DNA of 64,000 bases from Paenibacillus apiarius (GCF_017052585.1 NZ_JAFFHZ010000001.1:3277001-3341000); one strand, 5' to 3'; positions 1 to 9,696 are shown, counted from the stretch's first letter. The notes: a model not told the origin generated them from the sequence alone. Numbers and translations are program-made.

Positions 1-1
1 A

Positions 2-271
2 AATCACGAGTATAGAATTCTTACTGTTACAGGAATTTCTTTAAATAGAAAATCGTCGCATGTTGTTTTATATGAAAGTAATATTGGTGAACAGAAGTCA
101 GTTACTTAGAAATCAGAGGCAATTGAGGCAATGTCTCCTGAACACTATCCCGCCGAGGAAAGGCCTAGCATTATATCAATGGCTTATTCCCATCAAGATA
201 AATCACCAAAGTTTTGGGTCACCGAATGTAACCACAACAAAATATATCACTTATTAAGAAATAATAATTGA
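2..271 (+). pseudogene. 3' end of an unidentified gene, interrupted by an in-frame TAG
   Basis: The frame that starts at base 2 reads as an ordinary soluble protein tail for about 89 codons and ends at TGA 269-271. It is broken once by a TAG at 107-109. The part after the TAG (MSPEHYPAEERPS, then FWVTECNHNKIYHLL) looks like genuine protein, more so than the other frames here. The gene begins outside the window, so I cannot name it. The stop may be a real nonsense mutation or a sequencing error. The 65-codon frame at 60-257 in another phase is probably a shadow. It lies directly upstream of another gene of unknown function in the same AT-rich accessory block. Confidence 0.35.
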
Positions 272-290
272 TCTTAAGGATGATGATAGA

Positions 291-917
291 ATGAAAAAAC
301 GAGTATTTGTTTTTGATGAAACCTTTAATAGTAACAATAATTCATGCCCAATGATTAATCTTAGAAAAGAATATAGCCATATAAGAGGATATCACGGATG
401 CCGTGCTCTTAATTTAGATGATTACTATGAAAATGGAATTGTTCCGATTAATGAGAATGAAACCTTAAAACGCGCTTTATATTTGTTGCACAATGATAAG
501 ATTAGTGAAGATATGATAGTCAAGGTATTTAAATCGCACTGGATTAGATTAATGGAAACGCAAAAATATGTGTGGTTTACTCTAACAAAAAATGAGTTGA
601 TTGATTTTTGTGGGCATTATTTAATATACGGCAGCGAATTTATTTGTGGTATGGCAGCAGAACTGCGTTGCCAGGAAAATTTAAAAAAAGGAATTCCTAC
701 GATTTTTCATTGTGATATTCCGATTGAAAAGATTCCATCTGATTATTTAGAAGATTTAAATGAAAAAGTTCAAACGGGAGATGGATATAATTGCGGATTT
801 AAAATTATTGGATCAATTAGTAAAAACGAGATTGTAAAGTGTGAACATCCCAGAAAGATTTTAGATCCTCTGAATGGTTATATACCGTATTATTGTCACC
901 AGAATGCTACCGAGTGA
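291..917 (+). CDS. Hypothetical protein, 208 aa, unknown family
   Basis: Soluble protein without signal peptide or membrane segment. I do not recognise the family with certainty. Visible features are an N-terminal GYHGCRALNLDDYYENGI block around residues 33-50 and YGSEF around residues 114-118. The spacing of the H-G-C-R and Y-G-S-E blocks recalls proteins found in accessory and defence regions, but I cannot assign an activity. The ATG at 291 follows an AAGGATGATGATAG Shine-Dalgarno stretch, which supports the start. It lies 20 bp after the broken frame and about 85 bp before the SAP-domain gene, all on the same strand. Base composition is AT-rich like its neighbours, which suggests acquired DNA. 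Confidence 0.6.
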   Translation: MKKRVFVFDETFNSNNNSCPMINLRKEYSHIRGYHGCRALNLDDYYENGIVPINENETLKRALYLLHNDKISEDMIVKVFKSHWIRLMETQKYVWFTLTKNELIDFCGHYLIYGSEFICGMAAELRCQENLKKGIPTIFHCDIPIEKIPSDYLEDLNEKVQTGDGYNCGFKIIGSISKNEIVKCEHPRKILDPLNGYIPYYCHQNATE

Positions 918-1003
918 TAAGGAAGGAGTTTCATGGCGCTAAATGAAATATTATATTATGTCCAATGTGGGGCTTTTCATATAATTGGAGAGAGGGGGAT
1001 ATC

Positions 1004-2155
1004 ATGTCATTCTTTGACTTTTTCAGAAAAAAAACAGTTAAGGCCGAGAAGCTTTGGGTGCAAAATAAAGTACCAACCGGAAATTCAAAGCAAACTAAAT
1101 CAGTTACATCACCAATAGTGAAGGTGACGACGCAAATAATGCCATCTGGGACAGATGACGTCATTCCGGCCGAGAAAAGAATTAAAAATGCCAATGTAAG
1201 CAAGCATGGATTATATCCTCACGAGGTTTTAGTGCTTTATTATGCCGGTTCGTATTTCACCGAAGGAAATTCTTTTCAAGGCTTTTGGTGGTACAAATAT
1301 GGTGTGAGGGATGTTGATAATTGCCTCCGTTCCCTGCTTGACCGAGGATTTCTGCAAGTTGGAAACTTACAGAGTGCCATTGAGAAAGAGACCGCAACAG
1401 TCTTAAAGAGTGAATTGAAAAATCACGGGCTTAAAGTGAGCGGTAAAAAAGACGAGCTAGTACAGCGTCTGATGGCAGAGGTATCTCATGAAGAGCTTAA
1501 CTCTCGTTTTGCTAAAAGAACATATCAATTAACTGAACTTGAAAAGAAGGCACTTGAAGAGGAGGATTATGTGCCATATATACATCGGCATCCAATTGAA
1601 AATATGGATATATGGTCACTTAATAAAATAATATATGAACCCCCATATATGTCATATCGCGATAAAATATGGGGTTATCTTAATAAGCGTAGTATGGAGC
1701 ATTTTTCAGTTGGAGATTTTGGCCTATATAGAAATTGTCGATATCATATGTATCTTTTTCTGATGGAAGAGAAAAGGTTAAAAGATGCTCTGGGTATGTT
1801 ATCAGAAGTGGTATTTTATGATTTAAGTGGGCTTGGCAATAACTACAATCCGCAGTATCTCTCCATTTTTGCTAAGAACTTCTTCCCTTACAAAGATTCT
1901 ACCGTGACAATGGCACCTGGCATCACAAGTGCTGTTATACAATGCCAAAAAGAACTTGATCTAACGGACAAGGAACTCAAAACAGCAATGATTGACCGAA
2001 TGAATTGCCTGAGTACTCCTTTACATCTTTTCACACCAGAAGAATGTGTGGATATTGTATTTATGGAAAGCCGTGAGGATACCGAGGCAATAACAAAAAT
2101 ATATGCAAAGGCAAAGCGGCGATTCAAGCAGAGTTTTCCTGAAATTAAATGTTGA
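1004..2155 (+). CDS. SAP-motif protein, 383 aa, unknown function
   Basis: The start is set at 1004 because AGAGAGGGGGATATC immediately precedes that ATG; an ATG 39 bp upstream has no good ribosome site. Residues about 128-160 form a SAP motif (LKSELKNHGLKVSGKKDEL and onward), a short helix-extension-helix that often binds nucleic acid. The first 60 residues are basic and low in complexity; the rest is alpha-helical with many aromatic residues. Proteins of this shape are found in phage-like and accessory regions. No catalytic motif is visible. Its 3' end is followed after 67 bp by the remains of an Avs-like gene on the same strand, so it could be part of that lost module. The role is unknown; nucleic acid binding is an inference from the SAP motif only. 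Confidence 0.6.
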   Translation: MSFFDFFRKKTVKAEKLWVQNKVPTGNSKQTKSVTSPIVKVTTQIMPSGTDDVIPAEKRIKNANVSKHGLYPHEVLVLYYAGSYFTEGNSFQGFWWYKYGVRDVDNCLRSLLDRGFLQVGNLQSAIEKETATVLKSELKNHGLKVSGKKDELVQRLMAEVSHEELNSRFAKRTYQLTELEKKALEEEDYVPYIHRHPIENMDIWSLNKIIYEPPYMSYRDKIWGYLNKRSMEHFSVGDFGLYRNCRYHMYLFLMEEKRLKDALGMLSEVVFYDLSGLGNNYNPQYLSIFAKNFFPYKDSTVTMAPGITSAVIQCQKELDLTDKELKTAMIDRMNCLSTPLHLFTPEECVDIVFMESREDTEAITKIYAKAKRRFKQSFPEIKC

Positions 2156-2222
2156 AATCAGAGCTAAAACTTCGAACGATGATCATATTAAAAATTGGTT
2201 GTGGTTGAAAGAGGGGGGGAAT

Positions 2223-4351
2223 ATGAACTGGCAGCATTTTCAAACACATAATGAAGCACCAACACAGGCTTTTGAATCAATGTGCAATCAATTGTTTGAC
2301 CTATGGTGCGAAAAAACATATCCTGATTCTTTAAAGACAGTTACCATTGTAAATGGTTCAGGAGGTGATGGTGGCGTTGAATCTTTTGCAAGATTAAAAA
2401 ATGGAACTATTTTCCCTTAGTCTATGCGTGGATGTTAACTACTGTTAATAATATTGAAAGAGTTGGTTATAAACGAGGATTAATGAAGTGGGCTTCTACA
2501 CAACCTTCTGAATTTTATAAACTGTTCGAGTGTACATGTAGCACTAATGATCCCCAAATGAAAGAAGATTTACTTTCAATAGCAATGGGGACTGTATTTA
2601 TGCTTGAAAAAGGATATCCTTACATTAAATTATTCAGTGATTGGATGATTAAAAATGTTTTCGCTCCAGATAAAATTAGTATGTACTATAGTTGTGCTAT
2701 TCGCTATTACAGCAGAGCTATTGTTGAACGATCCTATGCCTTTGGTGAAATAAAAGATGAAGATGTCGATAAGAGCCGTCCACCATATCATACAAGTGGA
2801 ACTATCCCTCTTAATCGCGAGGCTACTTCTGGTACCCGGATGGGCGGCTTTGGACCAATTGATTATGATTTGGCAAGATATGTTCTATGTGAGCCTATGG
2901 AGAGGATGTTTTTTAGCCGCCGCGGTAGTGATAAAACTACAGAAGGGGGTGACTTTACATGGTATTTTTCTGAGAAAGAAATTGAAGAAATGCTGTCTAA
3001 CGAAGAAATTTTTCTTAATGAGAAATGCAGCACCAAATTGAAAGAAATTCAACTTGCACATAAACAGACAAGGAGATTCTGGTATCGTCTAGATGACTTA
3101 ATTGATGACAATACAGATGCCAGCATATCAAATTCGAAATCTCCTACTTACGTATACAATAAAGAAGCAGATAGCTTTTTGCTAGAACATGCGCATATTT
3201 TGGAAATGGAATCACTTAAACCTAATCAATTTGTTCTTTCAGCCGCATATGCTTACATCTTGTTACAGGGATGGAATGAAGAAGTGTTCCACTGTCATCC
3301 TAATGGAGGCAAACCTGGAGAAGTAATTGGTGTTGATATTGCAATTATGCGGCAACTCATGGTTCCAAAAGTAGCGTAACGACTTCTTGCGAGAAGTATA
3401 TATGGTGTGCACGCAATGAAATTTTAGGGTATCTATCAGATCGATTACCGTTTAGAGATTTTGAAAGAGAACCATCATTGCTGAACGATTATGGATTACT
3501 TGATCTTGGTTTATTCCGGAGGAACTATCACCTTCAATAAATGAAAACATGGGAGAAGATGTTATTAGAGATTGGATTATAAATGCTCCTACCCCTAATT
3601 TTGAAAAATGGATTGATATTCGAGATTTCAATCATGAAATTGCACAAGAGGAGAGAAAGACTTGGATATCCTTATATAGTTTTAATTCTGTATCTAACAG
3701 TTTGGGCGGAGAATCACTTATGTGGATTTCTTCAGCAATCGCAAAAGACCATTTTAAATATTTGATAAGCGACATAATAAAACGAAAAGATTTTATAGCC
3801 CGTGAATTAAGTAATCCAGAAGATTTACATTCTTCTACTGAAACACAGTGTTATATCACCCCAAAAGAAATATTAGTTGGAAAAATGAATGTTATAATGA
3901 AATCGCTAATATTTCCATTGATGTTAATGTAGGGGGTTTTGTAAATTATACAATTGAAAAAGCAGTTGAAGAATGCACGGCTAATTATCCCGAATTTGGT
4001 GATGTATATTATAAATTGCCTTCCAGAATTATTCGCGAGATGCTGGGTATCTGTGATGGAGACGGATATAAGTATTACAATGGAGAAAAACAGCTTAAAG
4101 CAATTTGTTTTAAAGCAGGAGAAAAGTGGCATGACTCACAATCCTATCTATGTGTGGATCGCGAAAAACTTCTTTTGCAGTTAGACCATCTCAATTTCAA
4201 GATCTTTTGGACAGTTAGATTACTTAGACAAGCTACTTCAAAATCGCATGAGAAATATCCTAAGCTTCATAGCCGAAATGATAAATGCTGGTTGGTTTGG
4301 TTTGAAGACGGAGAATTAAGAACTCAGCTATTTTCAGATCAGATTGACTAA
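2223..4351 (+). pseudogene. Decayed Avs-like STAND defence gene (nuclease N-terminus plus C-terminal sensor fragments)
   Basis: Four same-strand frames read as pieces of one large protein. Codons 2223-2420, behind an excellent GAGGGGGGAAT ribosome site, give the start of a PD-(D/E)XK-type nuclease (GSGGDGGVESFARLKNG) and end just before the expected second catalytic motif. A different frame takes over near 2410 and gives helical repeat sequence to 3379. It continues after a shift near 3370 (SCEKYIWCARNEILGYLSDR), after another near 3515 (to 3932), and after a third near 3885 (to 4351). The C-terminal blocks resemble the tail of antiviral STAND (Avs) proteins as I remember them. The central NTPase is missing, so an internal deletion of probably more than 1 kb plus about three frameshifts has killed the gene. 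The family assignment is from memory; the multiple frame breaks are seen directly. Confidence 0.5.
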
Positions 4352-4861
4352 AATTAACTCTAATGATAGGAAACGATTTTAATTTGGAAAATCTTTACTT
4401 AAAAGGTGTAATAGTGCCAAGAAAATAATCCAAATAGGTAAATTTTCTGAAATAGATACCCTGCCGCAATGGGATAACAGCTTCGAACGTCATCTTTTTT
4501 TATCAGCAACACATGCGGAGTGTCCGCCTCATTGCCGATTTGAAACGGCTCTAACAACTGTGAATTCAATTCCAACCAGCCCTCTCCCCGCAGAAGGCTT
4601 TTTTCTTATCTTGAACGCCTGAGCAGGATGAGTGTCAGGCACCACATTCTCCAGCGGTTTGCTAGCTCATCACTTTCACCCGCCCCCACTTTTTGGATTC
4701 TTATATTTTTTCATTAAGTATATATTTTTTAGAGAAATTTTAGTATTATTTTTAATTGGAATCCGAATAATAAATATTGATTTAATATTTTTGTTCGGTT
4801 TTACAACGTCTTATACATTGATACAAAACTTACATTTACTGCAAATGGGAATGGAGATAAG
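4352..4861. other. 510-bp intergenic region between accessory block and nucleoside operon
   Basis: No convincing gene. The first half carries a small imperfect repeat (GCCTGA ... TCAGGC at about 4618-4641) around TGTCAGGCACC, a string often seen in Bacillales repeat elements, but no full element can be drawn. From 4690 the DNA becomes strongly AT-rich and must hold the promoter for the nucleoside operon; I see no clear -35/-10 pair. I looked for a purine riboswitch fold and did not find its conserved loops. A frame at 4632-4865 is probably chance. Confidence 0.4.
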
Positions 4862-5812
4862 ATGAAGAAAAACATTTATTTTAACCATGATGGCGGCGTT
4901 GATGATTTAATTTCGTTATTTTTGTTATTGCATATGGACAATGTGGAGTTGACGGGTGTGTCGGTCATTCCGGCGGATTGTTACTTGGAACCGGCTATGT
5001 TTGCCAGCCGTAAAATCATCGACCGTTTCGGTAACGGCGGTTTGGATGTAGCCGCGTCGAATTCCCGCGGGAAAAATCCGTTTCCGAAGGACTGGCGCAT
5101 GCATGCGTTCTATGTTGACGCCCTGCCGCTTCTGAACGAATCCGGTAAAGTGGTGACTCCTGTAGCGGACAAGCCGGCACATCTTCATATTATAGACACG
5201 CTGCGCGCAACGGAAGGCAAGACGACCTTGCTGTTTACGGGCCCGCTTACCGACCTTGCCCGCGCATTAGATATCGATCCGGCGATTGAAGAAAAGGTAG
5301 AACGCCTGGTATGGATGGGCGGCACCTTCCGCGAAGCAGGCAATGTGCATGAGCCTGAGCATGACGGAACGGCAGAGTGGAACGTATTCTGGGATCCGGA
5401 AGCGGCTGCTCGCGTATGGGCCAGCGGGATCGAGATTGATCTGGTGGCACTGGAAAGCACGAATCAAGTGCCGCTTACGCTCGATGTTCGTGAGCGCTGG
5501 GCTGCGGAACGCAAGCATATCGGCGTTGATTTCCTCGGCCAATGCTATGCGATGGTGCCGCCTCTTGTTCATTTCTCGACGAACTCGACATACTATCTGT
5601 GGGATGTCTTAACGACAGCGTTCGTTGGCAATAGCGATCTTGTGAAGGTGCAGACGATTAACAGCATGGTGATTACGGAAGGCGCAAGCCAAGGCCGTAC
5701 TGTTGAAACAGCGGACGGACGCCCGGTACATGTCGTTTATAACGTGAATCGTGATGCATTCTTTGATTACATTACGGAATTGGCGAAAAAAGCAACGGAG
5801 AGGGATTTGTAA
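4862..5812 (+). CDS. Nucleoside hydrolase (IUNH family), variant metal site
   Basis: Predicted cytoplasmic ribonucleoside hydrolase, cleaving the N-glycosidic bond to give ribose and a base. The 316-residue length is typical. The N-terminal calcium/ribose motif, usually DxDxGxDD, reads NHDGGVDD at residues 8-15, so the first Asp is Asn. Further family blocks are FTGPLTDLARAL, WMGGTF and EWNVFWDPEAAA. The changed first residue and HD pair suggest a subfamily with different substrate preference rather than a dead enzyme, because the other metal ligands remain. The ATG follows ATGGAGATAAG. It is the first gene of an operon: its stop overlaps the next ATG by one base (TAATG). It could act on a nucleoside analogue or a pyrimidine nucleoside; the sequence alone does not say. 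Confidence 0.85.
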   Translation: MKKNIYFNHDGGVDDLISLFLLLHMDNVELTGVSVIPADCYLEPAMFASRKIIDRFGNGGLDVAASNSRGKNPFPKDWRMHAFYVDALPLLNESGKVVTPVADKPAHLHIIDTLRATEGKTTLLFTGPLTDLARALDIDPAIEEKVERLVWMGGTFREAGNVHEPEHDGTAEWNVFWDPEAAARVWASGIEIDLVALESTNQVPLTLDVRERWAAERKHIGVDFLGQCYAMVPPLVHFSTNSTYYLWDVLTTAFVGNSDLVKVQTINSMVITEGASQGRTVETADGRPVHVVYNVNRDAFFDYITELAKKATERDL

Positions 5813-6768
5813 TGTCAGAGAAAAAGCGAGTTATTATTGATACCGACACGGCTGGCGACGATACGATTGCCATTTTAACGGCACTTCACTATTTTCAAGT
5901 CGAAGGCATTATGATTACCGGCGGCAATGTCCAGTTCGATCAGCAGGTTGAAAATGCGCTCTACACCGTTCAAGTCGCGGGAAAAAGCGGACAAGTCCCT
6001 GTCTACAAAGGGCATGAGCGCCCAATCATGGGGCTTGGCCAAAAAGAGCATCGCACGGTTGAGGATGTACACGGCAAGGATGGAATGGGCGATTCGTTTT
6101 TTGAAAAAGCAGTTCAGTCTCCCAAAACAGGACATGCCGTCGATTTCCTTATTGATGCAGTTCATAAAAATCCAGGAGAGATCCATCTTATCGCGATTGC
6201 GCCGTTAACGAATATTGCGATGGCGATCAAGAAGGATCCGACCATTGTGCCGAAAATCCCGCATCTGTACATTATGGGCGGAACGAACAATGCGCTAGGA
6301 AATATTACGCCGAGTGCGGAGTACAATTTCTACGTTGATCCCGAAGCGGCCAAAATCGTGCTTCATTCGGGTATTCCCATCACGATGGTTGGTTGGGAAA
6401 TGTGCACGCAATATTCCATCATGGACGATAACGACCATGAAGAGATCGAGGCGCTGGGAACGAAAGGCGCGAAATTCTTCAAAGATGTCAACAAGGTCGT
6501 CATGAGATTCAATAAAACGGTTCATCGCCTGAACGGTACGACGCATCCGGATACGCTGCTCGCAGCCGTGGCGGCGGACGAGAAGATTATGGCGAAGTCC
6601 AATCTGTATCACGTTGATGTCGAAACCGTCGGTGAGCTGACAAGAGGCTACAGCCTTGTGGACATTAACAATCGTTTGGAACGCACGCGCAATGTTCGCG
6701 TCTGTGAAACGATTGATCGAGATGCTTTTAAAGAAATGCTGTTGGACGTATTGAAAGCCATTAACTAA
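5812..6768 (+). CDS. Nucleoside hydrolase (IUNH family), canonical
   Basis: Second nucleoside hydrolase in the operon, 318 aa. It keeps the full N-terminal motif DTDTAGDD (residues 10-17), which binds calcium and the ribose hydroxyls, and carries IAPLTNIAMAI, IMGGTNNALGN and EYNFYVDPEAAKIV, all standard for the family. It should hydrolyse purine and/or pyrimidine ribonucleosides in the cytoplasm. The start codon overlaps the stop of the upstream paralogue, implying translational coupling. The two hydrolases are clearly diverged from each other, so they probably split substrates. A nucleoside transporter follows after 76 bp, which makes this a scavenging operon. The exact base specificity cannot be read from sequence. 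Confidence 0.92.
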   Translation: MSEKKRVIIDTDTAGDDTIAILTALHYFQVEGIMITGGNVQFDQQVENALYTVQVAGKSGQVPVYKGHERPIMGLGQKEHRTVEDVHGKDGMGDSFFEKAVQSPKTGHAVDFLIDAVHKNPGEIHLIAIAPLTNIAMAIKKDPTIVPKIPHLYIMGGTNNALGNITPSAEYNFYVDPEAAKIVLHSGIPITMVGWEMCTQYSIMDDNDHEEIEALGTKGAKFFKDVNKVVMRFNKTVHRLNGTTHPDTLLAAVAADEKIMAKSNLYHVDVETVGELTRGYSLVDINNRLERTRNVRVCETIDRDAFKEMLLDVLKAIN

Positions 6769-6844
6769 CGACTGCGAATAGCCGCTTACAGCCCTTTCGC
6801 TTTTACATTCTGGGTCATTGACACGATGAAGAAAGGATAGGTAT

Positions 6845-8059
6845 ATGCAATACATTTGGGGACTTGTAGGAATCTTAGGCATTTTTTTGATAGCATTTGC
6901 GTTTTCGAAAAATCGCAAAGCGATTAATCCGAGAACGGTGATTGGTGCGTTTGCGATTCAATTCATTTTTGCATTGATCGTGTTGAAGTGGGAATTCGGC
7001 AAAAAGATGCTGAACTACTTGGCTGCGGCCGTTCAGAGCATCATCGATTCCACGAATGCGGGCATTCAGTTCTTGTTCGGCGGGATACTGGGTGCGGAAA
7101 AGGCGGGCTTTACGTTCGCCCTGCAGGTACTGCCGATTATCATCTTCTTCTGTTCCTTGATAGCGGTTCTGTACTATCTCGGCATTATGCAGTGGGCTAC
7201 GAAAATCATTGGCGGATTTTTGGCAAAGGTGCTCAAAACGAGCGAAACGGAATCGATGTCAGCGGCTGCGAATATTTTCCTGGGTCCGACAGAAGCGCCA
7301 CTTGTGGTCAAGCCTTATATTGAGAAAATGACCAAGTCGGAGCTGTTCGCGATCATGGTCGGCGGACTGGCGTGCGTCTCTGGTTCCGTTCTGGGCGGAT
7401 ACGCGATGCTTGGCGTTCCGATTGAATATTTGCTTGCAGCGGCATTCATGGGAGCGCCGGGCGGCTTATTGCTGGCCAAAATTATCATGCCTGAAACCGA
7501 TCATCATCTTCGAGTGGAACGGGTGAGCATGGTAAAGGATACAGAGTCCCGAAATGTTATCGATGCCGCGGCTCGCGGAGCTTCGGACGGGCTCAAGATC
7601 GCTGCCGGCGTAGGCGCCATGCTGCTGGCATTTATATCGCTCATTTTCTTGGTGAACATGATCATTGGCTGGGTTGGCGGCGTGTTCGGAATCGAGGCGC
7701 TGACGCTGGAGCAAATTCTAGGCTACCTGTTCGCGCCGATTGCCTTCCTGATCGGTGTTCCATGGAATGAAGCGCTGCAGGCAGGTTCCTTCATCGGTCA
7801 AAAGTTCGTCTTGAACGAATTTGTAGCGTACACTTCGTTTGCGCCTGAGATTGTAAATCTGTCTCCAAAAAGTGTTGTCATCATCAGCTTCGCGCTCTGC
7901 GGCTTTGCCAATCTGGCTGCGATTGCGCTCCTCATTGGAGGCTTGGGCGGGATTGCGCCTTCAAGAAGACAAGATCTTGCCGAGATGGGCTTCCGTGCGG
8001 TCTTTGCCGCAACCTTGGCTAACCTGATGAGTGCGGCTATTGCCGGGATGCTCGTGTAG
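6845..8059 (+). CDS. nupC: Concentrative nucleoside transporter (NupC/CNT family)
   Basis: Integral membrane protein of 404 aa that should import nucleosides with H+ or Na+. The diagnostic CNT block is present ([17 protein letters not shown], around residues 140-156), together with a gate region rich in Gly and Ala and about eight to ten hydrophobic segments. The start ATG at 6845 lies behind GAAAGGATAGGTAT. It is the third gene after two nucleoside hydrolases on the same strand, so the imported nucleosides would be hydrolysed directly. A strong stem-loop follows 30 bp downstream. The family is secure; substrate range (purine or pyrimidine) is not. Confidence 0.93.
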   Translation: MQYIWGLVGILGIFLIAFAFSKNRKAINPRTVIGAFAIQFIFALIVLKWEFGKKMLNYLAAAVQSIIDSTNAGIQFLFGGILGAEKAGFTFALQVLPIIIFFCSLIAVLYYLGIMQWATKIIGGFLAKVLKTSETESMSAAANIFLGPTEAPLVVKPYIEKMTKSELFAIMVGGLACVSGSVLGGYAMLGVPIEYLLAAAFMGAPGGLLLAKIIMPETDHHLRVERVSMVKDTESRNVIDAAARGASDGLKIAAGVGAMLLAFISLIFLVNMIIGWVGGVFGIEALTLEQILGYLFAPIAFLIGVPWNEALQAGSFIGQKFVLNEFVAYTSFAPEIVNLSPKSVVIISFALCGFANLAAIALLIGGLGGIAPSRRQDLAEMGFRAVFAATLANLMSAAIAGMLV

Positions 8060-8090
8060 CAGCACCGGCATCATAAAAAGGAACAGCTAA

Positions 8091-8141
8091 GCAAATAAAC
8101 AAACGCTTGGACTATGATGAGCCCAAGCGTTTGTTGTTTGC
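8091..8141. terminator. Bidirectional hairpin between nupC and the FAD lipoprotein gene
   Basis: Near-perfect inverted repeat: AACAAACGCTTGG (arm ending 8110) pairs with CCCAAGCGTTTGTTG (from 8122), with flanking A- and T-rich bases on both sides. It sits between two convergent genes and can terminate both transcripts. Confidence 0.75.
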
Positions 8142-8166
8142 TACGTGAAAAGAGGAAGCTGATATC

Positions 8167-9696
8167 TTATTGTGCTTTTACGAATTCAGCCGATTTTATG
8201 CCGGCTTGGCGGCCGAAGATGATGATCTCTGCAACGGAGTTGCCGCCGATACGGTTTTGACCGTGCAAGCCGCCTGTAAGCTCGCCTGCTGCGAACAAGC
8301 CAGGAATAGGTTGGCCGTCTTTATTCAACACTTCTGTGTTCGTATTGATTTTCACGCCACCCATGGTGTAGTGAATTCCAGGGGCGATTTTGATTGCATA
8401 GTATGGCGCGCCGGACAAGTCGTTGTCCATCGCAGTTGTTCTGCCGAATTCGGCATCCTTTTTATTCTTCACTGCGCTGTTCCATGTATCCAGCGTCGCT
8501 GTTAGCTGATCTGCCGGAACACCAATTTCTTTGGCTAAAGCCTCGATCGAATCGCCCTGAATGACAAAGCCCATTTTTTCATACTGCTCAATCGCTTTAG
8601 CGCGGGATTTTACGCCAGAATCAAATACAAGATAAGCTGATTTTTCAGGCAGCTTATTGATTGCAGCCGTGACATTGTCACGAGTGTCCAGCTCGTTGGT
8701 GAAACGTTTGCCCTCACTAGAAACAAGGATCGCTCCTTCACCGCGGACCGCTTCCCCGATGAGATAGGATTTGTCCTGCTGTACCGTAGGGTGAACCTGG
8801 ATTTGATCCATATCTACCGTTACACCGCCGAGTTTTTCAATCATCTTAATGCCGTCACCGGTGCTGCCTTCTTGGTTTGTTGTCACAAGACCTTTCAGAT
8901 CGGAGCGAACCTCGCCAATCATATCCATGTTAGCGCCATAACCGCCGGTTGTCACAACGACAGCATCCGCTGCAATCGTTTTCTCATCCTTCTTGTCGAA
9001 GAGGACCTTAACACCGTTTACTTTGCCATCCTTCTCCGTAATTTCCGTCACATTAGCATTTACAAAAAGAGGAATTTCTTTCTCGTGAATATTTTTCACC
9101 AAGCCGTTGACAAGATATTGACCTACCGCTGAGCCGTCTTCAGGACGGTGTGTGCGCTTTTCGTTCATACCGCCTGTAATTGTGATATTGTTCAAACGAA
9201 TCCCGATCGAATCGAGCCAATCAATCGCACTTGCGGAATTATCAACGAAGAAACGAAGCATCTCTTTGTCGTTCGTGTCATGACCGCCTTTTAAAGTCTC
9301 TTCGTAAAATAGATCATTGTTGTCCTCAATGCCTTGCTCTTTTTGGAACTTGGTTTGGGAAGCATTCATCCCGGAGGATGATTTCATCGTATTGCCGCCG
9401 GCAATCGGCATTTTTTCGAAAATAACCGGGTTCATGCCTTTTTCTTTTGCCTCAAGTGCAGCAGACATTCCGGCACCGCCTGCACCGACAATGATGATAT
9501 CATAGTTATCTTTTAATTGATCGATGGGTGTATAGTTGGTTGCAGAAGCTCCCGAAACGGCTTCCGTTTCTTTCGACTCCGCCGGTTTTTCATTGCCCTG
9601 ACTCTGGTTTTGATTCTGGTTCCCGCTGCCGCATCCCGCGATCACGAGCATGAAAGTGAGAACGAGAATTAACGTTGCTGCTACTTTCTTTTTCAT
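8167..9696 (-). CDS. Exported FAD-dependent fumarate/urocanate reductase-like lipoprotein (flavocytochrome c family)
   Basis: Lipoprotein of 509 aa with a Sec signal and lipobox (LVIAGCGSG; Cys about residue 22), then a Gln/Asn/Ser-rich linker to about residue 55, then a single FAD-binding 2 domain. Nucleotide-binding blocks are IIVGAGGAGMSAAL near residue 70 and, at the C-terminus, GLFAAGELTGGLHG and NRIGGNSVAEI. EAVRGEGAILV holds the Arg position that donates the proton in fumarate reductases. It should reduce a double bond in a substrate such as fumarate or urocanate outside the cytoplasmic membrane. There is no FMN-binding domain and no haem motif, so the electron donor must be another protein. 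The ATG at 9696 is preferred to an in-frame GTG at 9705 because GGGGTGG fits the ATG. The gene stands alone and convergent to nupC. Confidence 0.85.
   Translation of the reverse strand: MKKKVAATLILVLTFMLVIAGCGSGNQNQNQSQGNEKPAESKETEAVSGASATNYTPIDQLKDNYDIIIVGAGGAGMSAALEAKEKGMNPVIFEKMPIAGGNTMKSSSGMNASQTKFQKEQGIEDNNDLFYEETLKGGHDTNDKEMLRFFVDNSASAIDWLDSIGIRLNNITITGGMNEKRTHRPEDGSAVGQYLVNGLVKNIHEKEIPLFVNANVTEITEKDGKVNGVKVLFDKKDEKTIAADAVVVTTGGYGANMDMIGEVRSDLKGLVTTNQEGSTGDGIKMIEKLGGVTVDMDQIQVHPTVQQDKSYLIGEAVRGEGAILVSSEGKRFTNELDTRDNVTAAINKLPEKSAYLVFDSGVKSRAKAIEQYEKMGFVIQGDSIEALAKEIGVPADQLTATLDTWNSAVKNKKDAEFGRTTAMDNDLSGAPYYAIKIAPGIHYTMGGVKINTNTEVLNKDGQPIPGLFAAGELTGGLHGQNRIGGNSVAEIIIFGRQAGIKSAEFVKAQ

Noticed and set aside
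60-257. 65-codon frame at the window start
   Set aside because: The other phase reads as a better protein over the same bases; no ribosome site.
4618-4641. TGTCAGGCACC region as a repeat element with transposase
   Set aside because: Only one copy and no mate arm or transposase in the window; too weak to call.
4700-4861. Purine riboswitch upstream of the nucleoside operon
   Set aside because: Conserved loop sequences and the three-way junction could not be found.
4632-4865. 77-codon hydrophobic frame before the nucleoside operon
   Set aside because: AT-rich promoter region gives chance Phe/Ile/Leu codons; no ribosome site; it runs into the start of the real gene.
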